From CAWDPQ01 sp963804245 (GTDB lineage: Bacteria; Acidobacteriota; Vicinamibacteria; Vicinamibacterales; 2-12-FULL-66-21): a stretch of 64,000 bases of DNA. The stretch covers positions 62,001 to 126,000 of the forward strand of contig CAWDPQ010000010.1 of the NCBI GenBank assembly GCA_963804245.1, written 5' to 3'. The translations under genes and the position numbers were made by a program. Shown here piece by piece: positions 45,741 through 56,139 of the stretch (positions within the stretch are counted from its first letter, which is position 1; each line of letters opens with the position of its first letter). The notes under the pieces were generated by a model that saw only the letters and a list, made by a program, of their open reading frames with translations, was not told where the DNA came from and did not search any database.

Positions 45741-45743
45741 ACC

Positions 45744-48373
45744 ATGTCCACGCTCAGGCGCATCTTCCTCGGCTGTACAACGCCGTCTCGCCGGGCCGGG
45801 CCGAACGGCAGCTCGCCGACGAGATCGCCTCACACCTCGCGCTGCTCGAAGACCGGTTCCGCGCACAGGGTCTCGCACCGGACGAGGCGCAGGTCGCTGC
45901 CCGGCGGGCATTCGGCGGCGTCGAGCAGGTGAAGGAACTGCAGCGTGACGCGCGCTCCTTCGTGTGGCTGAACGATGCCGGGCGCGACGCGCGCTACGCG
46001 GTGCGCACACTCGTCCACGCGCCTGGATTCACGCTGGTTGCCGTCTTCACGCTCGCCCTCGGCATCGGTGCCGTCACGATCATCTACAGCGTCATCCACA
46101 ACGTGGTGCTCGATCCGTTGCCGTATCGGAACTCCGATCGTCTCGTCAACGTCATGGTTCAGGACACGCAGACGGGTCGCGTTCGTGGTGTGTTTCCTTC
46201 GGCCGAATTCCTGGACTTCAAGGAGGCAAGCACCAGCTTCGAGGATGTCGTCGGGACGCTCGGCTTCGCCGCCTTGTTGAACGGGCCGGAGCACGCTGAA
46301 ATCCTGCGTGGCGTATGGGTCACGCCGAATTTTTTCGACTTCATGGGACTCCCCCCGGTACTCGGTCGTGCGCTCGTTGCCGACGATGGCCGGCCGGAGG
46401 CGCCGCCAGTGGCTGTGCTCAGGCATCGCGCCTGGGTCAACTACTTCGCCGGTGATCCCGACGTGGTCGGGAAAACGATTGTCTTGAACGGCGAGCCGCG
46501 CACGATCGTCGGCGTCATGCCACCGCGATTCACCTGGCACGCTGGCGATGTCTGGATACCCAGGCGTATCGATGCCGCGGCCGTGAACGGGCAACCGGTC
46601 GTCCACAATTTGCAGGCACGTCTGAAGCCTGGAGTGACCACCAAGCAGGCAGAAGCGCAGCTCAATCTCATAGCCGCGAGACGGGCACGCGAGCACCCGG
46701 CGGAATACCCCACGGCGTTTCAGGTACAGGTGGTGAACGTCATCGAACATACCGTTGGCAGCTTCAGCGCGGTGCTCTACACGGCACTCGCTGCGGTCGG
46801 ACTTCTTCTCCTGATCGCGTGCTGCAACGTGGCAAACATGCTGCTGGCCAGGGCGACCGTGCGTGAGCGCGAGATGACGGTGAGAGCGGCGCTCGGTGCC
46901 GGTCGAATGCGGATCCTCCGCCAATTACTCGTGGAGAGCGTGTTGCTCGGTTTGAGTGGAGCAGCGGCCGGGTGTTTGTTCGCCTACGCTGGTCTGGATG
47001 CGCTCGTCAGCCTGCTTCCGCAGAATCCGTTACCAGGGGAAGTGGAGATCAGGTTGGATGGTGCAGCGCTCGTGGTCAGCCTGGGAACGGCTGTCGCCTC
47101 CGCGCTCTTGTTCGGCATTGCTCCGGCGCTGTACAGCGCACGACGCGATCTGGTGGAAGGCCTCAAGAGCGGGGGGAAGACAATGGCTGGCAGCCGCGGG
47201 ACATTGCGGAACGCGCTGGTGGCCGCTGAAATCGCCCTTTCCCTGGTCCTGTTACTGAGCGCAGGGCTGCTCATGCGGACCTTCACCTCCCTGATGCGGG
47301 TCGATCTTGGATTCAATCCCGACAAGCTGCTCGTCGTGCCTCTCGCGTTTGCGCCGGGTGCGTATTCGGTTGCCGCGGACAAATACCGGTTCTATGACAC
47401 CGCCCTGCAACGTATCGCCGCGCTTCCGGGTGTGGAGGCAGTCGCCGCAAGCAGCTACCTGCCTCCGTACGATGGCCCCTACAAGCTGCATTTCGACATC
47501 CCTGGCACCGCCCAGCCCGAGCGTCCCACGGCAGTCGTCCAGTTTTGTACCGAGGACTACTTTCGAACACTGGGCATCCGCATCGTGCGAGGGGGCGGAT
47601 TGACTCGCCTGGCCGTGAATGAAGCCCCCCGGACAGTTGTCATCAACGAGGCCCTCGCTTCGATCTACTTCCGAAACGAGGACCCGATCGGCAAGCATCT
47701 CACCTTCCGATCGCCACCCACGGTCGATGGATCGTTCGAGGTCGCCGGCGTCGTGGAAAACGTGAGGAACCAGGGAATCCAGCAGGTGCCGGCCCCCCAC
47801 GTATATCTCTCTGGAGCCACGACCGGCCCGTTCAATCCTCTTATCCTCGTGCGGACGTCGACGGATCCAAACCAGGTCCTCAACGCCGTGCGTGGTGAAA
47901 TTGCGATGGTCGATCGACGCGTCGCGCTGAGGCAACCAGGAAACCTGCGGGAAGTGCTCGCCAAGAGCGTCTACTCGCAGCCCCGCTTCAGCCTGATCGT
48001 GCTCGGCATCTTTGCCGTGACCGGTACGCTCCTGGTGGCCGTCGGTGTCTTCAGCATGATGGCGTATACCGTGTCCAGGCAGACGAAGGAGATCGCTGTC
48101 CGAATGGCTCTAGGCGCTGGCCGCTGGCAGGTGCTCGGCGTGGTCCTTCGTCTGGGCGCGCAGCTGGTCGTGGCAGGCGCCGCCGCCGGCCTGCTGGCGA
48201 GCTTTGCCACCAGCCGGTTGATTGCGAATCAATTGTGGAACACGTCCCCGCACGATCCGATGATTCTCGCCGCTGCGACGGTCGCGATCGCCGTCGTGGC
48301 ACTTGCTGCCTGCTACATCCCCGCTCGACGCGCGATGACGGTCGATCCGATGGCGGCGTTGCGGCACGATTAG
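45744..48373 (+). pseudogene. ADOP-type MacB/FtsX permease, copy 2, frameshifted at codon ~9
   Basis: The ATG at 45744 gives MSTLRRIFL, after which one base is missing (about 45769). The next frame continues RLYNAVSPGRAERQLADEIA, SHLALLEDRFRAQGLAPDEA and runs open to 48373 with the complete duplicated permease: TLALGIGAVTIIYSVIHNVV, LLLIACCNVANMLLARATVR, GVFSMMAYTVSRQTKEIAVR and the ending ARRAMTVDPMAALRHD. It is closely similar to copy 1 (tandem duplication). About 876 residues if the missing base is an error; if real, only an internal GTG at 45929 could restart it, losing the PadR-linked region. Confidence 0.82.
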
Positions 48374-48585
48374 GGGAAACTGGAGAACTGGGAACTGGGG
48401 AACTGGGGAACTGGGGAACTGGGGAACTGGGGAACTGGGGAGCTACGGAGCTACGGAGCTACCGTGGGCCGGCCTTCAGGCCGGGCGTGCATCTAACCAG
48501 CACGCTCGATCGTCGGAAGCCCCAGTTCGCCAGTTCCCCAGTTCTCCAGTTCCCCAGTTCCCCAGTTCCCCAGTTCCCCAGTTTC
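48374..48585. repeat. Long TGGGGAAC octamer inverted repeat between convergent ADOP genes, with central REP palindrome
   Basis: Left arm about 48376-48440: repeated GGGGAACT units, then three GGAGCTAC units. Right arm about 48520-48585: the complementary AGTTCCCC units. Between the arms lies the REP-like stem GGCCGGCC-TTCA-GGCCGGGC (about 48466-48487). The whole space between the stop codons of two converging permease genes is a giant hairpin and could serve as a two-way transcription barrier. Confidence 0.8.
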
Positions 48586-51025
48586 TTATTGCTGCCGCAG
48601 CATCGTGACCGGGTCAATCCTGGTGGCACGTCTGGCCGGCAGGTAGCTCGCGAGCAGGCCGACCAGAATGAGGGCGCTCGAGTAGCCGGCAAACGTGGCG
48701 GCATCGGTCGTCGAGACGTTGTAGAGCAGCGTCCCCATGACCCGGGTCAGGGCGGCCGCGCCGGCGAGGCCGATCGCCACGCCAATCAGTACGACCGACA
48801 TGCTCTGTCCGAGCACCATCTTCAAGACGTCCAGCCGGCTCGCCCCGATGGCGACCCGGATGCCAATCTCGTGCGAGCGCTGCGTGACCCAGTACGAAAT
48901 GACTCCGTAAATTCCGACGGCAGCCAGCGTCAGCGCGATGCCGGCAAACAGCGTGAGCAGCGTCATGATCAACTGTCGCCGCATCACCGACGTGGCCATC
49001 AGCTCGTCCATCGTTCGAATGGCCCAGACCGGCTGCTCGCGATCGACGGCGATCACTTCCCGCTGGATGCTGTTGGAAAGCGTCCGGGGGTCGACGTCAG
49101 CCTTGATCGCCAGGCTCATGCCCGTGGCCGGAACCTGCGCGTGAGGCATATAAAGCTGTACGCGCGAAGGCTCCTCGAGAGTCCGGTAGCGCACGTGGCG
49201 CACGACGCCGACGATGGTCAGCCAGGGCTGTGTGCTCTGACGGCCTCCTCGTTTGAGGCGCTTTCCAATCGCGTCTTCGTTCGGCCAGAAAGTCCTCGCC
49301 ATCGTCTCGTCGATGATCGCAACCGGTTGCCCGGTGCTGCTGTCGCGCTCGTCGAACACCCGGCCACTGAGCAGCGTCATCCCCATGGCCTCGAAGTAGC
49401 CGAGCGTCACGATTCGCTGATCGGCTTCCGGTGTTCCTCGATCGTCGGGGAAGGCGGGGTTGTCGATGGTCGTTGTACCGGATCCGCCCGCTCCCGACAG
49501 CGGGATGCCGTTGCTGGCCCCGACTTTCGTGACGCCTGGCAGCCCGGCCACGCGCCTCAGCACCTCTTGGTAGAAATTCCGTACTTGGTCGGGCTGCGAA
49601 TACCGCACCGTCGGAACAACGATTCGCATGGTGAGAACGCCGGACGGATCGAACCCGGCGTCGACCGCCTGAAGCCGCATGAAGCTCTTGATGAGGAGAC
49701 CCGCGCCTACGAGCAGCAGCAGTGAAAGCGCGACCTCCGCCGCCACCAGCACCCGGCGAAGACGGAGGCGGCCCCGCCCGGTGGTTGACGCCTGGCTCCC
49801 TTCCTTCAATACGTCTTGCGTCGCGCCACGCGCACTCTGAAATGCCGGGAACAGGCCAAACAGGATGCCGGTCGCGAGGGCGACGACAACCGTGAACGTC
49901 AACGCCAACAGATCGATGCGCGTGTCAGCCAGTCTGGGAAACGATTGAGCGGCCATCGTCGCCAGCACCGAGACGCCGACGCGAGCCAGCGCCACTCCAA
50001 CGATGGCTCCAATCAACGAGAGCACGACGCTCTCGGTGAGCATCTGGCGCATCAAGCGGCCGCGGCCCGCACCGAGCGCCGTGCGAATGCCAATCTCGCG
50101 CTCACGCGCCGACGCGCGCACCAACATCAGATTGGCGACATTCGTACACGCGATGAGCAGCACCAGGCCCACGGATCCCATGAGCATCAGGAGCGCCGGT
50201 CGGATATCTCCGACCGCCTCCTCGAGCAGCGGGTTGATGAGCACGCGGTAGCCGAACTTGGCGTACGGATACTCCGGCGCGCCCTCGACGATCCGTTCCG
50301 AGACCCGCGCCATGTCAGAGCGCGCCTGTTCGAGCGTGAGCTCCGGCTTGATGCGGGCGATGACGAGAAGGCCGTGATTGCCGCGCTGTGTGAGCTGCTG
50401 ATCGGTGAACGACAGCGCCGCCCACATCTCGGCCTCGGGTTGCACCGGATCCCTGAATCCCGGCGGCGCGATCCCGATGACCTGGTAAGGCCGTCCGTTC
50501 ATGTTCAACGTCCGCTCGATGAGGGCTCGGTCGGAGGCAAAGCGACGCTGCCAGAGACCGTGGCTCATGACGACCACTGCCTCCTTGCCCTGCTGTTCTT
50601 CGTCCGGGGAAAACGTTCGGCCGAGGAACGCCTCCACGCCGAGCAGCTTGAAAAAGCTCGGCGAGACGACCTGGCCGAGAATCCGTTCCGGCGTGTCGCC
50701 TACCAGAATGGAGAAGCTGGTAGCCTTGTATCGCGGCAATGTCGCTGAACGAGCTCTGATGACGGCGGACGTCGCTGAATTCGGGCGGGGCAGTCCAGTT
50801 CTGGTCTTTCGGCACGCCGATGCCCGTAAACCGCTGCCACATCATCACCAGGTGCTCGGAGTCCGCGTATGGGAGCGGTTTGAGAAGCACTGCGTTCAGT
50901 ACGCTGAAAATCGCCGTGTTGGCGCCGATGCCCAGCGCCAGCGCGACGACGACGACCAGGCTGAAGACGGGGTTCTTGAGGATGAGCCGAAGGCCGTATT
51001 TGATGTCTGAGATGAGCGTTTCCAT
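48586..51025 (-). pseudogene. ADOP/MacB-like FtsX permease, copy 3, one frameshift
   Basis: The start at 51025 (METLISDIKYGLRLILKNPV) follows AGGGGA. It lacks the PadR-linked N-region. The first TM (VVVALALGIGANTAIFSVLN) and early periplasmic domain are in one frame; at about 50730, after SSFSDIAAI, one extra base shifts it into the frame that carries the rest (FSILVGDTPERILG, VGLVLLIACTNVANLMLVRA, VGIYGVISYWVTQRSHEIGI, the ending ARRATRIDPVTMLRQQ). About 812 residues if corrected. It converges on copy 2 and is divergent from the GHL6-like gene. It has no PadR partner beside it. Confidence 0.82.
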
Positions 51026-51163
51026 GTCATCAATCCCCTGCAGTTACTGAAGGTCAAGCAGGTCCAGACTTCTGTGTTAGACGAGCTGTCGAGTCGAAAG
51101 GTGTAGATTTTGTCGCAACCGAATCAACTTTGTGCGTGCAATTTCAGGTGGGGGGCTCGGTAA

Positions 51164-53197
51164 ATGCGACCGAACAGCGTTGGATCAGGCTTTCAGGCGA
51201 CGCGTCGCAGGTGTCGCGGGGGCATTGCATGCCTCCTCGTCGTGGGGTTGGCCGTTGGCGCTCGGTCTCTCGCTGCTCAGCCGGGTAGAGAATCACGGTG
51301 GTGGCTCGACGAGCCGGTTCGATTCCTTCAGACGAATCTGAGCGAGACCGATTCGACCGTCGATCCGAAAGCCCTCGTCGCCGCTGTCGCCGAGTTTCCC
51401 GCAAACACATTCCTCATCAACATGGGCGGCATCGTCGCGCAGTATCCGACGAAAGTTCCCTTTCACTACGCGAGCGCGTTCCTGCCACCGGGGCGTGATC
51501 TGTTCGGCGAGGTGCTGCGCGAGGCGCACGCTCGTCGAATCCGCGTGGTCGGCCGCTTCGATCTGAGCAAGACGCAGAAGCCGGTCTTCGATGCGCACCC
51601 GGAGTGGTTCTTCAAGCGGGGCAATGGCGAACCCGCGATCTACAACGGGCTGTACTCCACTTGCATCAACGGGGACTACTACCGTCAGCACGCGATGACG
51701 ATCCTGGCGGAAGCGCTCGATCGCTACGAAGTCGACGGGTTGTTCTTCAACATGTTTGGCAATCCGTCGGCCGACTACAGCGGCCATCCGATGGGGCCGT
51801 GCCAGTGCGATGCCTGCCAGACGCGCTACCGCGCCCGATACGGTCGGCCCGTCCCAGCGGCGGCGGATGCCGACTATCGCGCGTTCATGGCCGATTCATC
51901 GCGAGAGGTTGCCGCCGGGATTGCCGAACTGATCCATCGCAAGCGCCCGAACGCGGCGTTTCTGACCTACATCAAGGATCACACCGACGGCATCATGTCG
52001 GAGTCGAATACGGCGGTCGGCCGGGCGCTGCCGCTGTGGCCGTACTCGGCGAGTGACAACGTCAACCGGGCACTCGGATCCGAGCCCGGAAAGATCCCGA
52101 TCAACCTGGCGATGAGCTTCGTCGATTTTCCATGGCGCTATGCTCACGTGCCCCAGGCGGAGCTACAGCTGCGCCTGTACCAGAACATGGCCAATGGCGG
52201 TCCTCCCGCCTTTGCCATGGTCGGCCCGATGAATCAGCAGGACAGGCACGGGCTGATCGCCGCGCGCCCTGTCTTTCAGTGGCATGCACAGCATGAGGAT
52301 TTGTACGTCGGCCAGAAGAATGCCGCTCGCGTCCTGCTGCTCGCCGGCGGGGAGAGCGCTTCCTATCGCGGGTTCTTCCGCCTGCTCAGCGAGCAGCACA
52401 TCCCGTTCGTCGTATCCGAAAACCTCCGGTCGATCGAAGAGGAACCGCGGCGCTTCGATCTCGTGATCGCTCCGGGCCGTCCGCCTCGCGGCCTCGAACG
52501 ATACGTTGCGGACGGAGGCCGGCTTCTCGTTGCCGGCACGGCGCCGCCGGAGTTGCCGATTGGCGGCGGGAGCGGCCGCCGCATCACCACGCAGGGTTAC
52601 TGGCGTGTCCACGACCATGCGCTCCTTCCATCTTTGAAGGACACGAGCCTGCTCTTTCTCGACGGCGAATACGTTGAGCTGGCCCCGCTCGATCGGCCCG
52701 TGCTCACGTTGATTCCCACCGCCATGTTCGGCCCTCCGGAGAAGGTCTGGGGCGACAAAGTGGAGACGACGACCCCCGGCCTCGTGCTTGCGGACCACGG
52801 CAAGGGGCGCTTCGCCTACATTCCGTGGGACGTCGGAAGCCTCTACTACCGCCACAGCTCGCAGGGTCACGCTGGCTTGATGGCGGATGTGATCGATCGC
52901 CTGTTGCCGAACGGCCGGCAGTTGAAGTCGAATGCGCATCCCCTCGTGGAAATGACGGTCATGGACCAACCGGCGCGCAAGCGGACCCTCGTGCATCTGG
53001 TGAACGCGACGGGCCATTCGGATACGGCGTACTTTCCGCCCGTCGAGGTGAGAGACCTCCGAATCGAGCTGGCGCGCGAGGTCACCAGCGCCACGGTCGT
53101 CAGTTCCGGCGCCCGTCTCACGGTGACCAGCCGGGGACCCTACCGTTCGTTCACGGTGCCGAGCCTGAAGGCCTACGAGGTCGTGCTGGTCGAATGA
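51164..53197 (+). CDS. Secreted GHL6-type glycoside-hydrolase-like protein
   Basis: 677 residues; signal peptide about 1-39 (IACLLVVGLAVGARSLAAQ). A TIM-barrel-like catalytic region (about 50-360) has FPANTFLINMGGIVAQYPTK, GEVLREAHARRIRVVGRFDL, AHPEWFFKRGNGEPA and YEVDGLFFNMFGN, plus the cysteine cluster GPCQCDACQTRYRARYG typical of hypothetical glycosyl hydrolase 6 proteins. Beyond it comes a beta-galactosidase-trimerisation-like region (about 380-560, ARVLLLAGGESASYRGFFRL, ERYVADGGRLLVAG) and a beta-sandwich end. No family member is biochemically defined to my knowledge, so substrate and catalytic acids are not assigned. GC-rich start with GGTGGGGGG upstream. Confidence 0.75.
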   Translation: MRPNSVGSGFQATRRRCRGGIACLLVVGLAVGARSLAAQPGRESRWWLDEPVRFLQTNLSETDSTVDPKALVAAVAEFPANTFLINMGGIVAQYPTKVPFHYASAFLPPGRDLFGEVLREAHARRIRVVGRFDLSKTQKPVFDAHPEWFFKRGNGEPAIYNGLYSTCINGDYYRQHAMTILAEALDRYEVDGLFFNMFGNPSADYSGHPMGPCQCDACQTRYRARYGRPVPAAADADYRAFMADSSREVAAGIAELIHRKRPNAAFLTYIKDHTDGIMSESNTAVGRALPLWPYSASDNVNRALGSEPGKIPINLAMSFVDFPWRYAHVPQAELQLRLYQNMANGGPPAFAMVGPMNQQDRHGLIAARPVFQWHAQHEDLYVGQKNAARVLLLAGGESASYRGFFRLLSEQHIPFVVSENLRSIEEEPRRFDLVIAPGRPPRGLERYVADGGRLLVAGTAPPELPIGGGSGRRITTQGYWRVHDHALLPSLKDTSLLFLDGEYVELAPLDRPVLTLIPTAMFGPPEKVWGDKVETTTPGLVLADHGKGRFAYIPWDVGSLYYRHSSQGHAGLMADVIDRLLPNGRQLKSNAHPLVEMTVMDQPARKRTLVHLVNATGHSDTAYFPPVEVRDLRIELAREVTSATVVSSGARLTVTSRGPYRSFTVPSLKAYEVVLVE

Positions 53198-53285
53198 CGT
53201 GGGCAAAAGCTGTCCTTGACCCCGGGGCCGGCGAGGCGGTAGATTCCGCTCGCCCCACTGTTTCCCGCGGCGTCAGGAGGTATTT

Positions 53286-53684
53286 ATGGCGCGTGGGTTT
53301 GTGAGTTCGCGCGAGACGCTGGCCGCCGTGCTCGTCGCCGTGGCCTTGGCGTCAGGATGTTCCAATCAGGGTTCGGCTGAGCGTGCCTCCGCCGACGCGG
53401 CGATTCCGCTCGAAGTCTCGCCGACGATGGTGACGTTCCAGAACAAGACGGGCATGCCGTTGATGTCCGTCACTCTGGCGATTCTTCCCTACGGCCCGGG
53501 GGGAGAGTTCACGCGGCGCCTGTCGCGCGTGGAAAACACCATCAAGCGCGATGTTCCGCTGGGCGAGTTCCGTGCCCGCGACGGCACGCCCTTGAACTTG
53601 CGCGTGACCCGGCCGAAATCGGTTCGGCTGAAGGCGGAGGATGCGACGGGGAAGTCCTACGAGGTCGAGGTTCCTTGGAAGTAG
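53286..53684 (+). CDS. Small lipoprotein of unknown function
   Basis: 132 residues with a perfect AGGAGGT ribosome site. The lipobox ALASGC puts the acylated cysteine at about residue 24. The rest is beta-rich (PLEVSPTMVTFQNKTGMPLM, RLSRVENTIKRDVPLGEFRA) and ends in YEVEVPWK. It resembles the 'FixH-like or FxLYD-like' immunoglobulin-type folds in outline only; no family is assigned. It is downstream of the GHL6-like gene in the same direction. Confidence 0.7.
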   Translation: MARGFVSSRETLAAVLVAVALASGCSNQGSAERASADAAIPLEVSPTMVTFQNKTGMPLMSVTLAILPYGPGGEFTRRLSRVENTIKRDVPLGEFRARDGTPLNLRVTRPKSVRLKAEDATGKSYEVEVPWK

Positions 53685-53689
53685 AGCGG

Positions 53690-53735
53690 GGTCGCCAGTC
53701 GCTAGTTGGTAGTCGTCGCTAGTCGTCGCCAGTCG
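53690..53735 (+). repeat. AGTCG heptamer repeat
   Basis: Units GTCGCCAGTCGCTAGTTGGT followed by AGTCGTCGCTAGTCGTCGCC, starting six bases after the lipoprotein stop codon and ending just before the next gene's leader. Confidence 0.8.
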
Positions 53736-53767
53736 CCCACTTGGGGTCGCGTGGCAGGGAGCCTTTC

Positions 53768-54442
53768 GTGAGATACGTCGTCGCCGCCCTCGTGGGGCTC
53801 TCGCTCACGCTTTCCACGACAGTGCACGCACAGGAAGTGATGCAGCTGGGGCCCGTACTCGTCGTTACTGTGGTGGATGCGAAACCGGAGCGCGCGGGTG
53901 CGGGGCAGCAGTTGTTCATGGCGGATCGCGGCGGCCGTAAAGGTCAATACGTGGTCGTCACGTCATCTGCCACGAATGTGCAGGCGGCCGGCACGACATC
54001 GACGGTCTACAACCTGCTGAGCCCGAAAACGGTACCGGCGTTACCGCAGGTAAACGTGCTCGGTATGCACTACTTGAAGATCCGTCCCGAGCGGAGTGAA
54101 GCGTTCGAGCGCTTCGTCGCTGAAAAACTTCACCCGACGGTGGGCAACCTGCGACCCGATCTTCGCGTGCTGTACTACAAAGCCGTGAAGGGCGCCGACG
54201 CCGGCAACTACGTTGCCCTGTTCGCGCTGACCAAGGTATCGCGCGACAAGTACTGGCCGGGCGGATCGGATTCGGACGATCTCAGGGCGGCGTTCTCGCC
54301 GGCGGTCAAAGCCCTGACCACGGAGCTGGCCACCTACCTCGTCGAAGGCTCCTACGCGGTAGATCCAAAACTGGCGGCGGCCGTTTACGAGAGCCGCGAG
54401 TGGACTGACTTCGTGCTCGTTCCTCAGGGCAACAGCAAGTAA
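53768..54442 (+). CDS. Secreted protein of unknown function
   Basis: 224 residues from the GTG at 53768, eight bases after AGGGAG. A Sec signal ends at VHAQ (about 21). Two alpha+beta halves follow, the second with GMHYLKIRPERSEAFERFVA, DLRVLYYKAVKGADAGNYVA and LFALTKVSRDKYWPGGSDSD, a layout suggesting an ABM/EthD-like dimeric barrel pair, but this is a weak impression. It sits 45 bases before the GMC dehydrogenase and may belong to that operon. Confidence 0.65.
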   Translation: MRYVVAALVGLSLTLSTTVHAQEVMQLGPVLVVTVVDAKPERAGAGQQLFMADRGGRKGQYVVVTSSATNVQAAGTTSTVYNLLSPKTVPALPQVNVLGMHYLKIRPERSEAFERFVAEKLHPTVGNLRPDLRVLYYKAVKGADAGNYVALFALTKVSRDKYWPGGSDSDDLRAAFSPAVKALTTELATYLVEGSYAVDPKLAAAVYESREWTDFVLVPQGNSK

Positions 54443-54486
54443 GAGCCGAAGAGCCGAGCCCGCAAAAGCCACGATCGTTTGGGGCC

Positions 54487-56139
54487 ATGCAGATCATCAA
54501 TTCCGCCAAGGTCTATCCGGTCATCGTCATCGGCAGCGGAGCATCGGGTGGCATGGCGGCCTGGAACCTGACGCGCCAGGGCATCGAGGTCCTCCTGCTC
54601 GATGCCGGTGATCGCTTCGATCGATCGAAGTTCTGGACGCACGTGCGGCCGTGGGAAGCGCAGGAACGGGAAAGCCGTGGCGAGCGAGCTCCACAGTTCT
54701 TCCTCGATCGCACCGAGCAGCCCTACCTCACCCCTGACGATCGTCCATTCGAGCTGACGCGTGTGTGGGGACACGGCGGAAAGACGAACGTCTGGGGCCG
54801 GGTGAGCCTCCGCTACTCGCAAATGGATCTCAAGGCGGCGGAGCGCGATGGCTGGGAAATTCCGTGGCCGTTCGCCTACGCCGACATCGCGCCTTATTAC
54901 GATCAGGTCGAACAGCTCATTGGCGTGTGCGGCGGTACGGATGATTCGGACGCCCTTCCTGGTAGCAAGTTCCTGCAGCCGCCTCCCGCTCCACGTTGCG
55001 GCGAACGCCTGCTTCAGAAGGGCATGGGCAAGCTTGGTATACCGGTAGTGGCCGGGCGGCGGGCCAACATGACGCGTCCGACGCGCGGCTTCACGGCCTG
55101 TCACTATTGCGGCAACTGTGGCGCGGGCTGTGATACCGCATCCTTCTTCTGTTCGGCCGATCATCTGCTGCCGTTTGCGTTGAAGACTGGCAAGCTCGAA
55201 ATTCGCTCCAACGCGGTCGTCGCTCGCATCCTCACCGGCGACAATGGTCAGGCCAGCGGCGTGCAGTACTTCGATCGGCAGACGGGCGCCGAGCGGCAGG
55301 CGTTGGGCAAGGTCATCGTCGTGGGTGCGAGCTGCGTCGACTCGACGCGCATCCTCCTCAATTCCAAGTCGCAGCGTCATCCGAACGGGTTGGGGAACGG
55401 GTCCGACGTCATCGGCCGGTACTTGTGCGAGCAGATCCGCCTGAATGTGGCCGGTTATTTTCCGGCTCTGGAAGGTACGCCGACACGCAACGACCGCGGC
55501 ATCGGCGGCGAGCACATCTATGTTCCGCGTTTCAACCATCGTCCCGGTCAGGGACGGGACTATCTCCGCGGGTTTGGCATCCAGTTCTGGAATACCGGCG
55601 CGAGCGCCGTCGGTGCACATCCCGGTTCGAAGCAGATCCCCGGGTTCGGCGCGGCGCTGAAGAACCAGATCAAGCGCCGTCATCCCGCGTGGTTCGAGAT
55701 CCATCCGTTTGGCGAGGTGATTCCTTATGCGCACAACCGGATTACGGTGGATCCCTCGCGCGTCGATCGATACGGTGTGCCGCTTCCGAGGATCGACTAT
55801 CGAATAGGCGAGAACGAGCGCAAGATGACCGAGCACATGGCGGACACGGTCGAGGAGATCGTGAAGGCTTCAGGCGGTGTGCTGGTGAACTACCGGCGCG
55901 GACAGCTCGACGCCATGGGCTCGGCAATCCACGAGCACGGAACCTGCCGGATGGGGAGCGATCCGAAACGGTCGGCACTCGACGCCTTCAACCAGATGCA
56001 CGAGGTGAGGAACGTGCTGGTGGTCGATGGATCGGCGTTCCCGAATGCGTCGGAAAAGAACCCGACGCTCACGATCCTGGCTCTCGCGTGGCGCGCAACC
56101 GATCACCTGGCGGAGGAGATCAAACGTGGCTCGCTGTGA
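54487..56139 (+). CDS. GMC-family FAD dehydrogenase, catalytic subunit with 3Fe-4S-type cysteine cluster
   Basis: 550 residues without a signal peptide. The FAD-binding site is VIVIGSGASGGMAAWNLTRQ and the C-terminal GMC half has HEHGTCRMG and VVDGSAFPNASEKNPTLTIL with the catalytic His/Asn. A cluster ACHYCGNCGAGC (C205, C208, C211, C215) resembles the 3Fe-4S cysteine ligands of FAD-glucose dehydrogenases. The next gene encodes the Tat-bearing subunit 3, overlapping by 14 bases, so the complex is probably exported 'hitchhiker' style to oxidise a sugar or polyol in the periplasm. The cytochrome subunit expected for three-subunit enzymes is absent here. Confidence 0.88.
   Translation: MQIINSAKVYPVIVIGSGASGGMAAWNLTRQGIEVLLLDAGDRFDRSKFWTHVRPWEAQERESRGERAPQFFLDRTEQPYLTPDDRPFELTRVWGHGGKTNVWGRVSLRYSQMDLKAAERDGWEIPWPFAYADIAPYYDQVEQLIGVCGGTDDSDALPGSKFLQPPPAPRCGERLLQKGMGKLGIPVVAGRRANMTRPTRGFTACHYCGNCGAGCDTASFFCSADHLLPFALKTGKLEIRSNAVVARILTGDNGQASGVQYFDRQTGAERQALGKVIVVGASCVDSTRILLNSKSQRHPNGLGNGSDVIGRYLCEQIRLNVAGYFPALEGTPTRNDRGIGGEHIYVPRFNHRPGQGRDYLRGFGIQFWNTGASAVGAHPGSKQIPGFGAALKNQIKRRHPAWFEIHPFGEVIPYAHNRITVDPSRVDRYGVPLPRIDYRIGENERKMTEHMADTVEEIVKASGGVLVNYRRGQLDAMGSAIHEHGTCRMGSDPKRSALDAFNQMHEVRNVLVVDGSAFPNASEKNPTLTILALAWRATDHLAEEIKRGSL

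Noticed and set aside
43055..51025. MacAB-type macrolide exporters
   Set aside because: No MacB ATPase domain and no MacA adaptor; the duplicated permease units without ATPase fit ADOP proteins instead.
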